Shown: piece after piece, positions 1-5,176 of the stretch | Layout: each line of letters starts with the position of its first letter | How positions within the stretch are numbered: position 1 is the first letter of the stretch | Assembly: GCA_945486175.1 (NCBI GenBank) | Contig: CALYTA010000091.1 | Coordinates: 1 to 5,176, forward strand | Source: an uncultured Clostridia bacterium | Lineage (GTDB): Bacteria > Bacillota > Clostridia > Oscillospirales > Butyricicoccaceae | DNA: 5,176 nucleotides | Direction: 5' to 3' | Position numbers and translations under genes: made by a program | The notes under the pieces: generated by a model | Told to the model about the DNA's origin: nothing | Database searches by the model: none | The model's input: the letters and a program-made list of their open reading frames with translations, nothing else

Positions 1-9
1 GTCTTTTTG

Positions 10-25
10 TCCAAAAACGCTTGAA
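10..25 (+). promoter_or_regulatory. Operator-like repeat overlapping the -35 box
   Basis: The ten bases TCCAAAAACG at 10-19 recur exactly at 98-107, and in both places TTGAA follows, after one extra C here. The upstream copy runs into the -35 hexamer, so a protein bound here would block RNA polymerase. Symmetry is weak: CAA at 12-14 pairs with TTG at 21-23, but the CpG at 18-19 is off-centre in that palindrome. I infer a possible second, low-affinity site for the regulator that binds near 88-113. A chance A-rich match cannot be excluded. Confidence 0.35.
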
Positions 26-50
26 AAAAGGAGGGGAATGATGGTATGAT
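21..50 (+). promoter_or_regulatory. Sigma-A-type promoter of the transporter operon
   Basis: The -35 element is TTGAAA at 21-26 and the -10 element is TATGAT at 45-50, separated by 18 bp. TG at 42-43, one base before the -10, makes it an extended -10. Both hexamers differ from the vegetative consensus at one position. Transcription should start near 57-58, giving an untranslated leader of almost 90 nt before the ATG at 146. It is the only good promoter I can see ahead of the operon, and it is flanked by operator-like sequences on both sides. Confidence 0.72.
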
Positions 51-87
51 TGATGCATAAATTTCAAGGGCAGATGAGAGACGGAAA

Positions 88-113
88 TTGAAACGTTTCC
101 AAAAACGTTGAAA
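88..113 (+). promoter_or_regulatory. LacI-family operator, two AACGTT cores
   Basis: The segment contains the perfect 10-bp palindrome GAAACGTTTC at 90-99, centred on a CpG, which is the typical form of a LacI/GalR-family operator. A second AACGTT core lies at 104-109, with its centre 12 bp from the first. The whole 26-bp block is partly symmetric about its middle, because TT and AAACGTT/AACGTTT elements recur on both strands. It lies roughly 30-55 nt downstream of the predicted transcription start, so bound repressor would act as a roadblock or hinder initiation. The likely ligand is the LacI-family protein at 3298-4320. The 14 bases at 88-101 also match the CcpA cre consensus with one mismatch, so catabolite control is an alternative or additional role. 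Confidence 0.65.
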
Positions 114-129
114 GTTCTGCCGATTCTGT

Positions 130-137
130 TAAGGAGG
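130..137 (+). promoter_or_regulatory. Perfect Shine-Dalgarno of the binding-protein gene
   Basis: TAAGGAGG is fully complementary to the 3' end of 16S rRNA and sits 8 nt before the ATG at 146. It fixes that start codon and is the strongest ribosome binding site ahead of any gene here, consistent with high production of the binding protein. Confidence 0.85.
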
Positions 138-145
138 AGAGACAT

Positions 146-1480
146 ATGAAACTGAAGAGATTATTGGCAATGGCTCTGTCCGGCGTAATGGCAGTTTCTG
201 TTCTGGCAGGCTGCGGAGGAGGCAGCGGAGAAGGTTCGGGTGCCTCTGGAGGACAGCAGTCGACAGGCGATGCTTCCAAGGGTTCGGTATATTACCTGAA
301 CTTTAAACCGGAGCAGGATCAGGCATGGCAGGATCTCGCCAAGGCGTACACAGAGGAAACCGGCATTGAGGCCACCGTTGTTACAGCGGCTTCCGGCAAC
401 TATGAGACCACGTTGATGAGTGAGATGGGCAAGAGCGGTGCACCGACCCTGTTCCAGGTCAATGGCCCGGTTGGCCTGGCAAACTGGAAGGACTATTGCT
501 ATGATCTGTCAGGTACAGAGGTTTACAGCCAGTTGACCAGCGACAGCTATGCGCTGAAGGATGGCGACGCTGTTGCGGGTATCGCGTATGTCATTGAGTC
601 ATACGGCATTATTGTGAATAAGAATCTTCTGGAAAAAGCAGGTTATTCTATCGACGACATCCAGTCTTTCGACGATCTGAAGAAGGTTTCGGAGGACATC
701 ACCGCCCGCTCGGCTGAGCTTGGCTTTGCGGCATTCACATCTGCCGGCATGGACGGCTCGTCCGACTGGCGCTTCAAGACCCATCTGGCCAACCTTCCGA
801 TTTACTTTGAGTATCAGGACGAGGGAATTGGCTCCACGGATGCAATCAAAGGCACATATCTCGACAATTACCGCAATATCTGGGATCTGTACATCAACAA
901 CAGCACCTGCGAACCGAAGGACCTCGCAGCGAAGACCGGTGACGACTCGCGCAATGAGTTCCTCGCACAGAAGGCTGTTTTCTTCCAGAACGGTTCCTGG
1001 GAATATGCGAATCTGACCGGCGAAGGCCAGTTCACCGATGACGATCTCGCTATGATTCCGATCTATATCGGCGCGGGCGACGAGGCATCCCAGGGACTGT
1101 GCACCGGCACGGAGAATTACTGGTGTGTAAACAGCCAGGCAGATGAAGATGATATCGCAGCTACGCTCGATTTCATCAACTGGTGCGTAACCTCTGAAAC
1201 CGGCACCAAGGCGATGAGTGAGGACATGGGCTTTGTCATCCCGTTCAAGGAGGCACAGGAATCCCCGAACCTGTTTGTAAAGCAGGATGCTGAAATGACA
1301 GAAGAAGGCAAAATCCCGGTATCCTGGAACTTTACCACGATGCCTTCCGAGGAGTGGAAGAACGGCGTCGGTTCCGCGCTGACCGCATATGCAGCAGATC
1401 AGAGCGACGCAAACTGGGATGCCGTTGTATCCGCATTTGTAGACGGCTGGGCAAGTGAGTACAAACTCGCAAACGGCTGA
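146..1480 (+). CDS. CUT1 sugar ABC transporter, solute-binding lipoprotein
   Basis: This 444-residue protein is the extracytoplasmic receptor that binds the sugar and delivers it to the membrane permeases. Residues 1-22 are a lipoprotein signal peptide: KLKR charges, a hydrophobic stretch, then the lipobox LAGC at 20-23. Cys23 would be lipidated and anchor the protein to the outer face of the membrane. A Gly/Ser-rich linker follows to about residue 46. The rest has the size and style of family 1 extracellular solute-binding proteins (MsmE/RafE/MalE-like), with aromatic residues that could stack on sugar rings, for example in SDWRF and ENYWC. Five further cysteines (118, 255, 319, 327, 347) lie in the mature part; whether they form disulfides is unknown. 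The start is fixed by a perfect Shine-Dalgarno 8 nt upstream. It is the first gene after the promoter and is followed by a hairpin terminator, an arrangement that raises receptor over permease levels. The family assignment is firm. The ligand is unknown; an oligosaccharide, perhaps an alpha-galactoside, is only a guess. Confidence 0.93.
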   Translation: MKLKRLLAMALSGVMAVSVLAGCGGGSGEGSGASGGQQSTGDASKGSVYYLNFKPEQDQAWQDLAKAYTEETGIEATVVTAASGNYETTLMSEMGKSGAPTLFQVNGPVGLANWKDYCYDLSGTEVYSQLTSDSYALKDGDAVAGIAYVIESYGIIVNKNLLEKAGYSIDDIQSFDDLKKVSEDITARSAELGFAAFTSAGMDGSSDWRFKTHLANLPIYFEYQDEGIGSTDAIKGTYLDNYRNIWDLYINNSTCEPKDLAAKTGDDSRNEFLAQKAVFFQNGSWEYANLTGEGQFTDDDLAMIPIYIGAGDEASQGLCTGTENYWCVNSQADEDDIAATLDFINWCVTSETGTKAMSEDMGFVIPFKEAQESPNLFVKQDAEMTEEGKIPVSWNFTTMPSEEWKNGVGSALTAYAADQSDANWDAVVSAFVDGWASEYKLANG

Positions 1481-1514
1481 TGCACGCATAATCTGAATTG
1501 CCAATATGCCTGAA

Positions 1515-1550
1515 AGGGGGCAGGCGGGAAACTGCCTGTTCCCTCTTTTT
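1515..1550 (+). terminator. Intrinsic terminator/attenuator after the binding-protein gene
   Basis: GGGGGCAGGC at 1516-1525 pairs with GCCTGTTCCC at 1534-1543 over ten base pairs, two of them G-U. A1515-T1544 extends the stem, and the loop is at most 8 nt. The sequence TCTTTTT (1544-1550) follows directly. The hairpin lies 34 nt after the binding-protein stop and ends 10 nt before the Shine-Dalgarno of the first permease. There is no clear promoter between it and the permease gene, so it most likely terminates only part of the transcripts. The hairpin also protects the 3' end of the short mRNA. The result would be more receptor than membrane components. Confidence 0.72.
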
Positions 1551-1573
1551 GACCAAATTTAGGGGGTTATAGA

Positions 1574-2425
1574 ATGGAAAAAGCATTGAAACGATATTCC
1601 CCGTTTTTTGTCCTGCCGACATTTCTGGCATTTTTGATTGGATTTGTCATTCCGTTTGCGGAAGGGCTTTACCTTTCGTTCTGCCAGTTTACCACAGTTG
1701 GCAACGCCAAATGGGTGGGACTTTCCAACTACAAGAGCATTTTCTCTGATGCTTCGTTTATCCATTCCTTCAAGTTCACCGTGGCGTTCGCAGTGGTATC
1801 GATTATACTGATTAACGTCATTGCGTTTGGCCTGGCTCTGCTGCTGACCAGGAACCTGAAGGGAACCAACATTTTCCGCACCGTATTTTTCATGCCGAAC
1901 CTGATTGGCGGCATTGTTCTCGGATATATCTGGCAGATTTTAATCAATTGCGTGCTGTCCAAGGCGGCGCAGCCATTGCTTGCGCTCAACTCGACCGCCG
2001 GATACTGGGGACTGATTATCCTGATGTGCTGGCAGCAAATCGGCTATATGATGATTATCTATATCGCCGGACTGCAAAACATTCCGGATGACCTGATTGA
2101 GGCCGCGTCCATTGACGGAGCTTCCGCCTGGACAACGCTGTGGAGAGTCAAACTGCCGATGGTTATGCCATCGATTACCATCTGTGTTTTCCTGACACTT
2201 ACCAACTCGTTCAAACTGTTCGATCAGAACCTTGCGCTTACGGGCGGTGATCCGAATCACTTTACAGAGATGCTGGCGCTGAATATTTACCAGACATTCT
2301 ATGCACGCGCAGGCATGCAGTGGAAAGGCCTCGGCCAGGCAAAGGCTGTCCTGTTCTGTCTGTTGGTTATCGTGATCTCTGTTCTCCAGCTGCGCGCAAC
2401 GCGTTCCAAGGAGGTGCAGCAATAA
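1574..2425 (+). CDS. CUT1 sugar ABC transporter permease, MalF/UgpA type
   Basis: This 283-residue inner-membrane protein is one half of the translocation channel for the sugar. Its length and order of hydrophobic segments fit the six-helix MalF/UgpA/LacF-type permeases of the binding-protein-dependent transport family. Helices lie at about 10-30, 66-92, 101-125, 143-165, 199-215 and 256-274. The cytoplasmic EAA loop, which docks into the ATPase, is clear: EAASIDGA at 176-183, followed by LP at 194-195. KWVGLSNY near 46-53 and FFMPNLIGG near 105-113 are typical of the family. The start is supported by AGGGGG at 1561-1566, 7 nt before the ATG. The gene follows the terminator hairpin and overlaps the next permease by one base. 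It should pair with that permease as a heterodimer. No defect is visible. The substrate is not determined by this sequence. Confidence 0.94.
   Translation: MEKALKRYSPFFVLPTFLAFLIGFVIPFAEGLYLSFCQFTTVGNAKWVGLSNYKSIFSDASFIHSFKFTVAFAVVSIILINVIAFGLALLLTRNLKGTNIFRTVFFMPNLIGGIVLGYIWQILINCVLSKAAQPLLALNSTAGYWGLIILMCWQQIGYMMIIYIAGLQNIPDDLIEAASIDGASAWTTLWRVKLPMVMPSITICVFLTLTNSFKLFDQNLALTGGDPNHFTEMLALNIYQTFYARAGMQWKGLGQAKAVLFCLLVIVISVLQLRATRSKEVQQ
2408..2416 (+). promoter_or_regulatory. Shine-Dalgarno that sets the second permease start
   Basis: AAGGAGGTG lies inside the last codons of the first permease, 8 nt before the ATG at 2425. It decides against the in-frame ATG at 2320, which would add 35 residues (rich in Pro, Arg and Gly) encoded out of frame within the upstream gene. 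The TAATG overlap at 2423-2427 suggests translational coupling, which would keep the two permease subunits in equal amounts. Confidence 0.85.
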
Positions 2426-3267
2426 TGAAAAAGCAGAATTCCATTACCAACAAAATCTGGATTGTCATTCTGTCGATTGCATCGCTGCTGTATGTCTACC
2501 CGATTGTCATGATCCTGCTGAACTCTCTGAAAAAAGAGACCGCAATCAGCACATCCAGCGCGTTTGAACTGCCTGCGGCGGAATCGTTTAACGGCCTGCA
2601 AAACTATGTCGATGCGATTGCATCCAAGGGATTTTTGCGGAGCCTGGGCTACAGCCTGTTTATTACGTTGACATCGGTCATCGCGATTTTGATCTGCTGT
2701 TCGATGTGTGCGTGGTTTATCACGCGCGTAGCCGGAAAGCTGTCCAAGGCACTGTATTACCTGTTTGTATTTTCCATGGTTGTGCCGTTCCAGATGGTTA
2801 TGTTCACACTGTCGCAGACGGCGGATTCACTCAAGCTGAATACACCGTGGAATATCTGGGTGATTTATCTGGGATTTGGCGCCGGGCTTGCCGTTTTCAT
2901 GTTCGCCGGATTTATGAAATCCATTCCTCTGGAAGTGGAAGAGGCATCCATGATTGACGGCTGCAATCCCCTCCAGACGTTTTTCCTGATCGTGCTCCCG
3001 ATGCTCAAGCCAACGATGGTTTCGGTTGGCATTCTCGAAGCGATGTGGGTGTGGAACGATTATCTGCTTCCGACGCTGGTTCTGGATATCAAAAAGTACA
3101 AGACCATTCCTATGCTCATCCAGTATTTCCGCGGAAGCTATGGCAAGGTAGAGATGGGGCCGATGATGGCATGTATCATGCTTACCGTCATTCCGATTGT
3201 CATTGTCTATCTGGTCGGACAGAAGCATATCATCAAGGGAGTTGCTGCCGGTGCCGTAAAGGGGTAA
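2425..3267 (+). CDS. CUT1 sugar ABC transporter permease, MalG/UgpE type
   Basis: This 280-residue membrane protein is the second half of the sugar channel. It has the MalG/UgpE/LacG-type plan: a short cytoplasmic N-terminus, a first helix at about 11-33, an extracytoplasmic segment to about 70, then helices at about 72-100, 108-130, 142-164, 197-217 and 246-264. The EAA loop reads EEASMIDGC at 172-180, with LP at 191-192, a slight variant of the consensus EAA---G. The C-terminus ends in AAGAVKG, a tail typical of MalG-like proteins that reaches toward the ATPase interface. The first ATG of the open frame is at 2320, but the start at 2425 is preferred because of AAGGAGGTG 8 nt upstream, the TAATG overlap with the previous gene, and the normal family length it gives. 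It forms the heterodimer with the preceding permease. The family is certain; the substrate is not known. Confidence 0.94.
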   Translation: MKKQNSITNKIWIVILSIASLLYVYPIVMILLNSLKKETAISTSSAFELPAAESFNGLQNYVDAIASKGFLRSLGYSLFITLTSVIAILICCSMCAWFITRVAGKLSKALYYLFVFSMVVPFQMVMFTLSQTADSLKLNTPWNIWVIYLGFGAGLAVFMFAGFMKSIPLEVEEASMIDGCNPLQTFFLIVLPMLKPTMVSVGILEAMWVWNDYLLPTLVLDIKKYKTIPMLIQYFRGSYGKVEMGPMMACIMLTVIPIVIVYLVGQKHIIKGVAAGAVKG

Positions 3268-3297
3268 AATAACAGCAAAAACTTCGGAAGGTGAACT

Positions 3298-4320
3298 ATG
3301 ACGATCAAGGATATTGCACAGGAGTCGGGCTACTCTGTCGGAACGGTTTCCCGCGTTCTGAATCATGCCCCCGGCGTCTCAGATGCCGCACGCATAAAAA
3401 TTATGGCTGTTGTTGACAAATACCATTTCCGGTTGAACAGCAATGCAAAGCAGCTGAAACAGCAGTGCAGCAACGGCATTGCCATCATCGTAAAGGGTAC
3501 ACAGAATATGTTGTTTGCCGATCTTGTTGAACAGATGCAACGGCTGATTGAGTTGAAGGGCTATGCCTGTATGCTGTTTTATATCAACGAGGATGACAAC
3601 GAAGTGGAACATGCGGTTCAGATCTACCGCGAGAGACATCCGGAGGGAATCCTGTTCCTGGGCAGCAATCAGCAATATTATGATGAGCAGTTCGGTGCAA
3701 TTCAAATACCGTGCGTTCTGGTCACGAATTCCGCAGCTTCACTGGAACTGCCCAATCTGTCGAGTGTCAGCACGGATGATGAAACTGCGGCGAAGTTTGC
3801 CGTGGAGCAGCTGATCTCACTGGGGCACAGAAAAATCGGCGTTTTGGGCGGAAAGACAGCAATTTCGTTTGCAGCATTTTCCCGATATCGGGGATGCGAA
3901 AAGGCGTTTGAGCAGCATCACATGCCGTTTGTGCCGCAAAAACAATATGAAGAAGCGTCATTTTCCATGTCGGAGGGATACCGTGCAATGGAACGGCTGC
4001 TGCAGAAGATGCCGGATCTGACCTGCGTATTTGCCATGTCTGATGTCATGGCGGTAGGTGCAATCCGCGCAATCTGTGACAAAGGGCTGCGCGTGCCGGA
4101 GGACATTTCCGTCATCGGCTTTGACGGCCTCGATCTGAGCATGTACATGGTGCCCCGTCTGACAACCATTCGCCAATATAAGGAGAGCATCGTTCAGCGA
4201 AGTATTGAAATCCTGCTCAGCTGTATTGAAGACAAGACCTCTGCTGTTCACGAGGTAGTACCGTTTCAGTTTGTACCCGGTGAAAGCGTTCAGAAATATA
4301 GCGGCGGTTCAAACAGTTGA
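3298..4320 (+). CDS. LacI/GalR-family transcriptional regulator
   Basis: This 340-residue cytoplasmic DNA-binding protein is of normal length for the family. The N-terminal helix-turn-helix (residues 2-26) opens [10 protein letters not shown] and has the recognition helix [10 protein letters not shown] at 13-22. A hinge helix follows near 47-56, [10 protein letters not shown], whose Leu53 matches the leucine that intercalates at a central CpG in LacI and PurR operators. The usual hinge Ala-Arg is Ala-Lys here. The periplasmic-binding-protein-like effector domain runs from about 58 to 333, with hallmarks [15 protein letters not shown] (158-172), [11 protein letters not shown] (175-185), [13 protein letters not shown] (246-258) and [13 protein letters not shown] (269-281). 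GGAAGGTG at 3286-3293 supports the ATG. It lies 30 nt after the second permease and 31 nt before the ATPase gene, with no promoter or terminator visible in either gap, so it is probably co-transcribed and autoregulated through the operator near 88-113. A role as repressor relieved by the imported sugar or a breakdown product is the family default, inferred rather than shown. Confidence 0.93.
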   Translation: MTIKDIAQESGYSVGTVSRVLNHAPGVSDAARIKIMAVVDKYHFRLNSNAKQLKQQCSNGIAIIVKGTQNMLFADLVEQMQRLIELKGYACMLFYINEDDNEVEHAVQIYRERHPEGILFLGSNQQYYDEQFGAIQIPCVLVTNSAASLELPNLSSVSTDDETAAKFAVEQLISLGHRKIGVLGGKTAISFAAFSRYRGCEKAFEQHHMPFVPQKQYEEASFSMSEGYRAMERLLQKMPDLTCVFAMSDVMAVGAIRAICDKGLRVPEDISVIGFDGLDLSMYMVPRLTTIRQYKESIVQRSIEILLSCIEDKTSAVHEVVPFQFVPGESVQKYSGGSNS

Positions 4321-4351
4321 ACGTCTGGGACTTGAAAAGGAGGAAATCCAT

Positions 4352-5176
4352 ATGGCGAACATTACGTTCAAAAATGTGGTCAAAACGTATGATAACGGAG
4401 TAACAGTTATTCCGGATTTGAATCTGGAAATTCGTGATAAAGAATTTGTCGTACTGGTTGGACCGTCTGGCTGTGGCAAGTCCACCACGCTGCGTATGAT
4501 TGCGGGGTTGGAGGATGTCTCCCAGGGTGAACTGTACATTGGCGATAAAGTGGTAAACAATGTTCCGCCAAAATCGCGCGACATTGCGATGGTGTTCCAG
4601 AGCTATGCATTGTATCCACATATGACCGTGTACAAAAATATGGCATTTGCGTTGGAGCTGCGCAAGGAACCTAAGGATGAAATTGACAGGAAGGTGCGCG
4701 AAGCTGCGCGAATCCTGGAACTGGAGCCCTATCTCAATCGTAAGCCGAAGGCGCTGTCCGGCGGCCAGCGGCAGCGTGTCGCACTGGGGCGTGCAATGGT
4801 TCGAAATCCGGCGGTATTTCTGCTCGATGAGCCGCTGTCCAATCTGGATGCCAAACTGAGAACCGAAATGCGCAGCCAGATCGCTGCACTGCATAAGCGG
4901 CTTCAGACGACATTTGTTTATGTCACGCACGATCAGACTGAGGCCATGACAATGGGCGATCGTATTTGTGTTATGAAGGATGGCATTGTACAGCAGTTTG
5001 ATACCCCGCAGAATCTGTACAATTATCCGTGCAATGTGTTTGTTGCAGGCTTTATTGGCTCCCCGCAGATGAATTTTCTCACTGTCGAGGTCGAAAAATC
5101 CGGCAGTGGATGTGTGCTTGTGTTTGGAGATACGCGCATGCCGGTTTCCCAGCCGGAGCTGCAGGGCTATTTCGGA
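4352..5176 (+). CDS. CUT1 ABC transporter ATPase, MsmX/MsmK/UgpC type, 3' truncated
   Basis: This is the ATP-hydrolysing subunit, which works as a dimer on the cytoplasmic face of the two permeases. The window ends after 275 codons; related proteins are about 360-375 residues, so roughly the last quarter is missing. All nucleotide-binding elements are present: Walker [10 protein letters not shown] (37-45), Q-loop [13 protein letters not shown] (81-93), signature LSGGQ (135-139), Walker B VFLLDE (155-160) with catalytic Glu160, D-loop SNLD (163-166) and H-loop His193. [10 protein letters not shown] (233-242) begins the C-terminal regulatory OB-fold (TOBE/MOBE-type) region of the MalK/UgpC branch. 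AAGGAGG at 4337-4343, 8 nt before the ATG, sets the start. The gene follows the regulator by 31 nt with no terminator between them. Many Firmicutes share one such ATPase among several CUT1 transporters, so this one may also serve importers outside the window. MsmX, MsmK and UgpC cannot be told apart by motif, so no symbol is given. Confidence 0.93.
   Translation, partial: MANITFKNVVKTYDNGVTVIPDLNLEIRDKEFVVLVGPSGCGKSTTLRMIAGLEDVSQGELYIGDKVVNNVPPKSRDIAMVFQSYALYPHMTVYKNMAFALELRKEPKDEIDRKVREAARILELEPYLNRKPKALSGGQRQRVALGRAMVRNPAVFLLDEPLSNLDAKLRTEMRSQIAALHKRLQTTFVYVTHDQTEAMTMGDRICVMKDGIVQQFDTPQNLYNYPCNVFVAGFIGSPQMNFLTVEVEKSGSGCVLVFGDTRMPVSQPELQGYFG

Noticed and set aside
1..9. T-rich stretch at the left edge as the tail of an upstream terminator
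   Set aside because: Any hairpin would lie outside the window, so nothing supports it here.
51..145. Riboswitch or leader-peptide attenuator in the 5' untranslated region
   Set aside because: The leader is short, has no stable stem, no terminator-like hairpin and no plausible leader peptide. The palindrome at 90-99 has no loop and fits a DNA operator better than an RNA structure.
64..279. 71-codon minus-strand open frame over the leader and signal peptide region
   Set aside because: Its Pro-rich start is only the complement of the Gly/Ser linker codons, and it would run across the operator and promoter-proximal region.
599..1504. 301-codon open frame on the minus strand, antisense to the binding-protein gene
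   Set aside because: It lies opposite a clearly real gene, its translation has no recognisable domain, and no promoter or convincing ribosome binding site supports it. It is a by-product of the codon bias of the plus-strand gene.
2320..2424. 35-codon N-terminal extension of the second permease from the ATG at 2320
   Set aside because: It overlaps the first permease out of frame, is polar and Pro/Arg-rich, and lacks a ribosome binding site, whereas the ATG at 2425 has an ideal one.
4217..4930. 237-codon open frame on the minus strand, crossing the regulator-ATPase junction
   Set aside because: It is antisense to both genes, including the conserved ATPase motifs, and its product resembles no family I know.

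Overview
The window is almost completely filled by one operon, all on the + strand, for ATP-driven uptake of a carbohydrate. It has the layout of the CUT1 (carbohydrate uptake 1) class of ABC importer. The order is: promoter/operator region, lipoprotein solute-binding protein, intrinsic terminator, two MalF/MalG-type permeases, a LacI-family regulator, and an MsmX/MsmK/UgpC-type ATPase that runs off the right edge. The organism looks like a Gram-positive anaerobe of the Clostridia, most likely a gut Oscillospiraceae/Butyricicoccaceae-type bacterium. The reasons are a lipobox signal followed by a Gly/Ser linker, strong AAGGAGG ribosome binding sites, intermediate GC content, and protein style close to gut Firmicutes sugar transporters. 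The genus is inference, not shown by the sequence.

Layout. Bases 1-145 are regulatory. They hold a sigma-A-type promoter (TTGAAA, 18-bp spacer, extended -10 TGGTATGAT), CpG-centred LacI-type operator sequences downstream of the predicted start point, a related sequence overlapping the -35 box, and a perfect Shine-Dalgarno. Bases 146-1480 encode the binding protein. Bases 1481-1573 are an intergenic gap with a G+C-rich hairpin and T-tract, probably a partial terminator that makes the binding protein more abundant than the membrane parts. Bases 1574-2425 and 2425-3267 are the two permeases, joined by a TAATG overlap. Bases 3298-4320 encode the LacI-family regulator, and 4352-5176 the first 275 codons of the ATPase.

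How it works together. The lipoprotein catches the sugar at the outer face of the membrane, the permease pair forms the channel, and the ATPase dimer docks on the EAA loops of both permeases and drives transport. The regulator is co-directional and within the operon, so it probably represses the promoter at its head in the absence of inducer and so controls its own synthesis. The substrate cannot be read from this window: no glycoside hydrolase or sugar kinase is visible. An oligosaccharide is the family-level expectation.

The window is coherent and otherwise ordinary. I found no mobile element, CRISPR array, RNA gene or unknown protein family. The most interesting parts are the operator architecture and the internal terminator.
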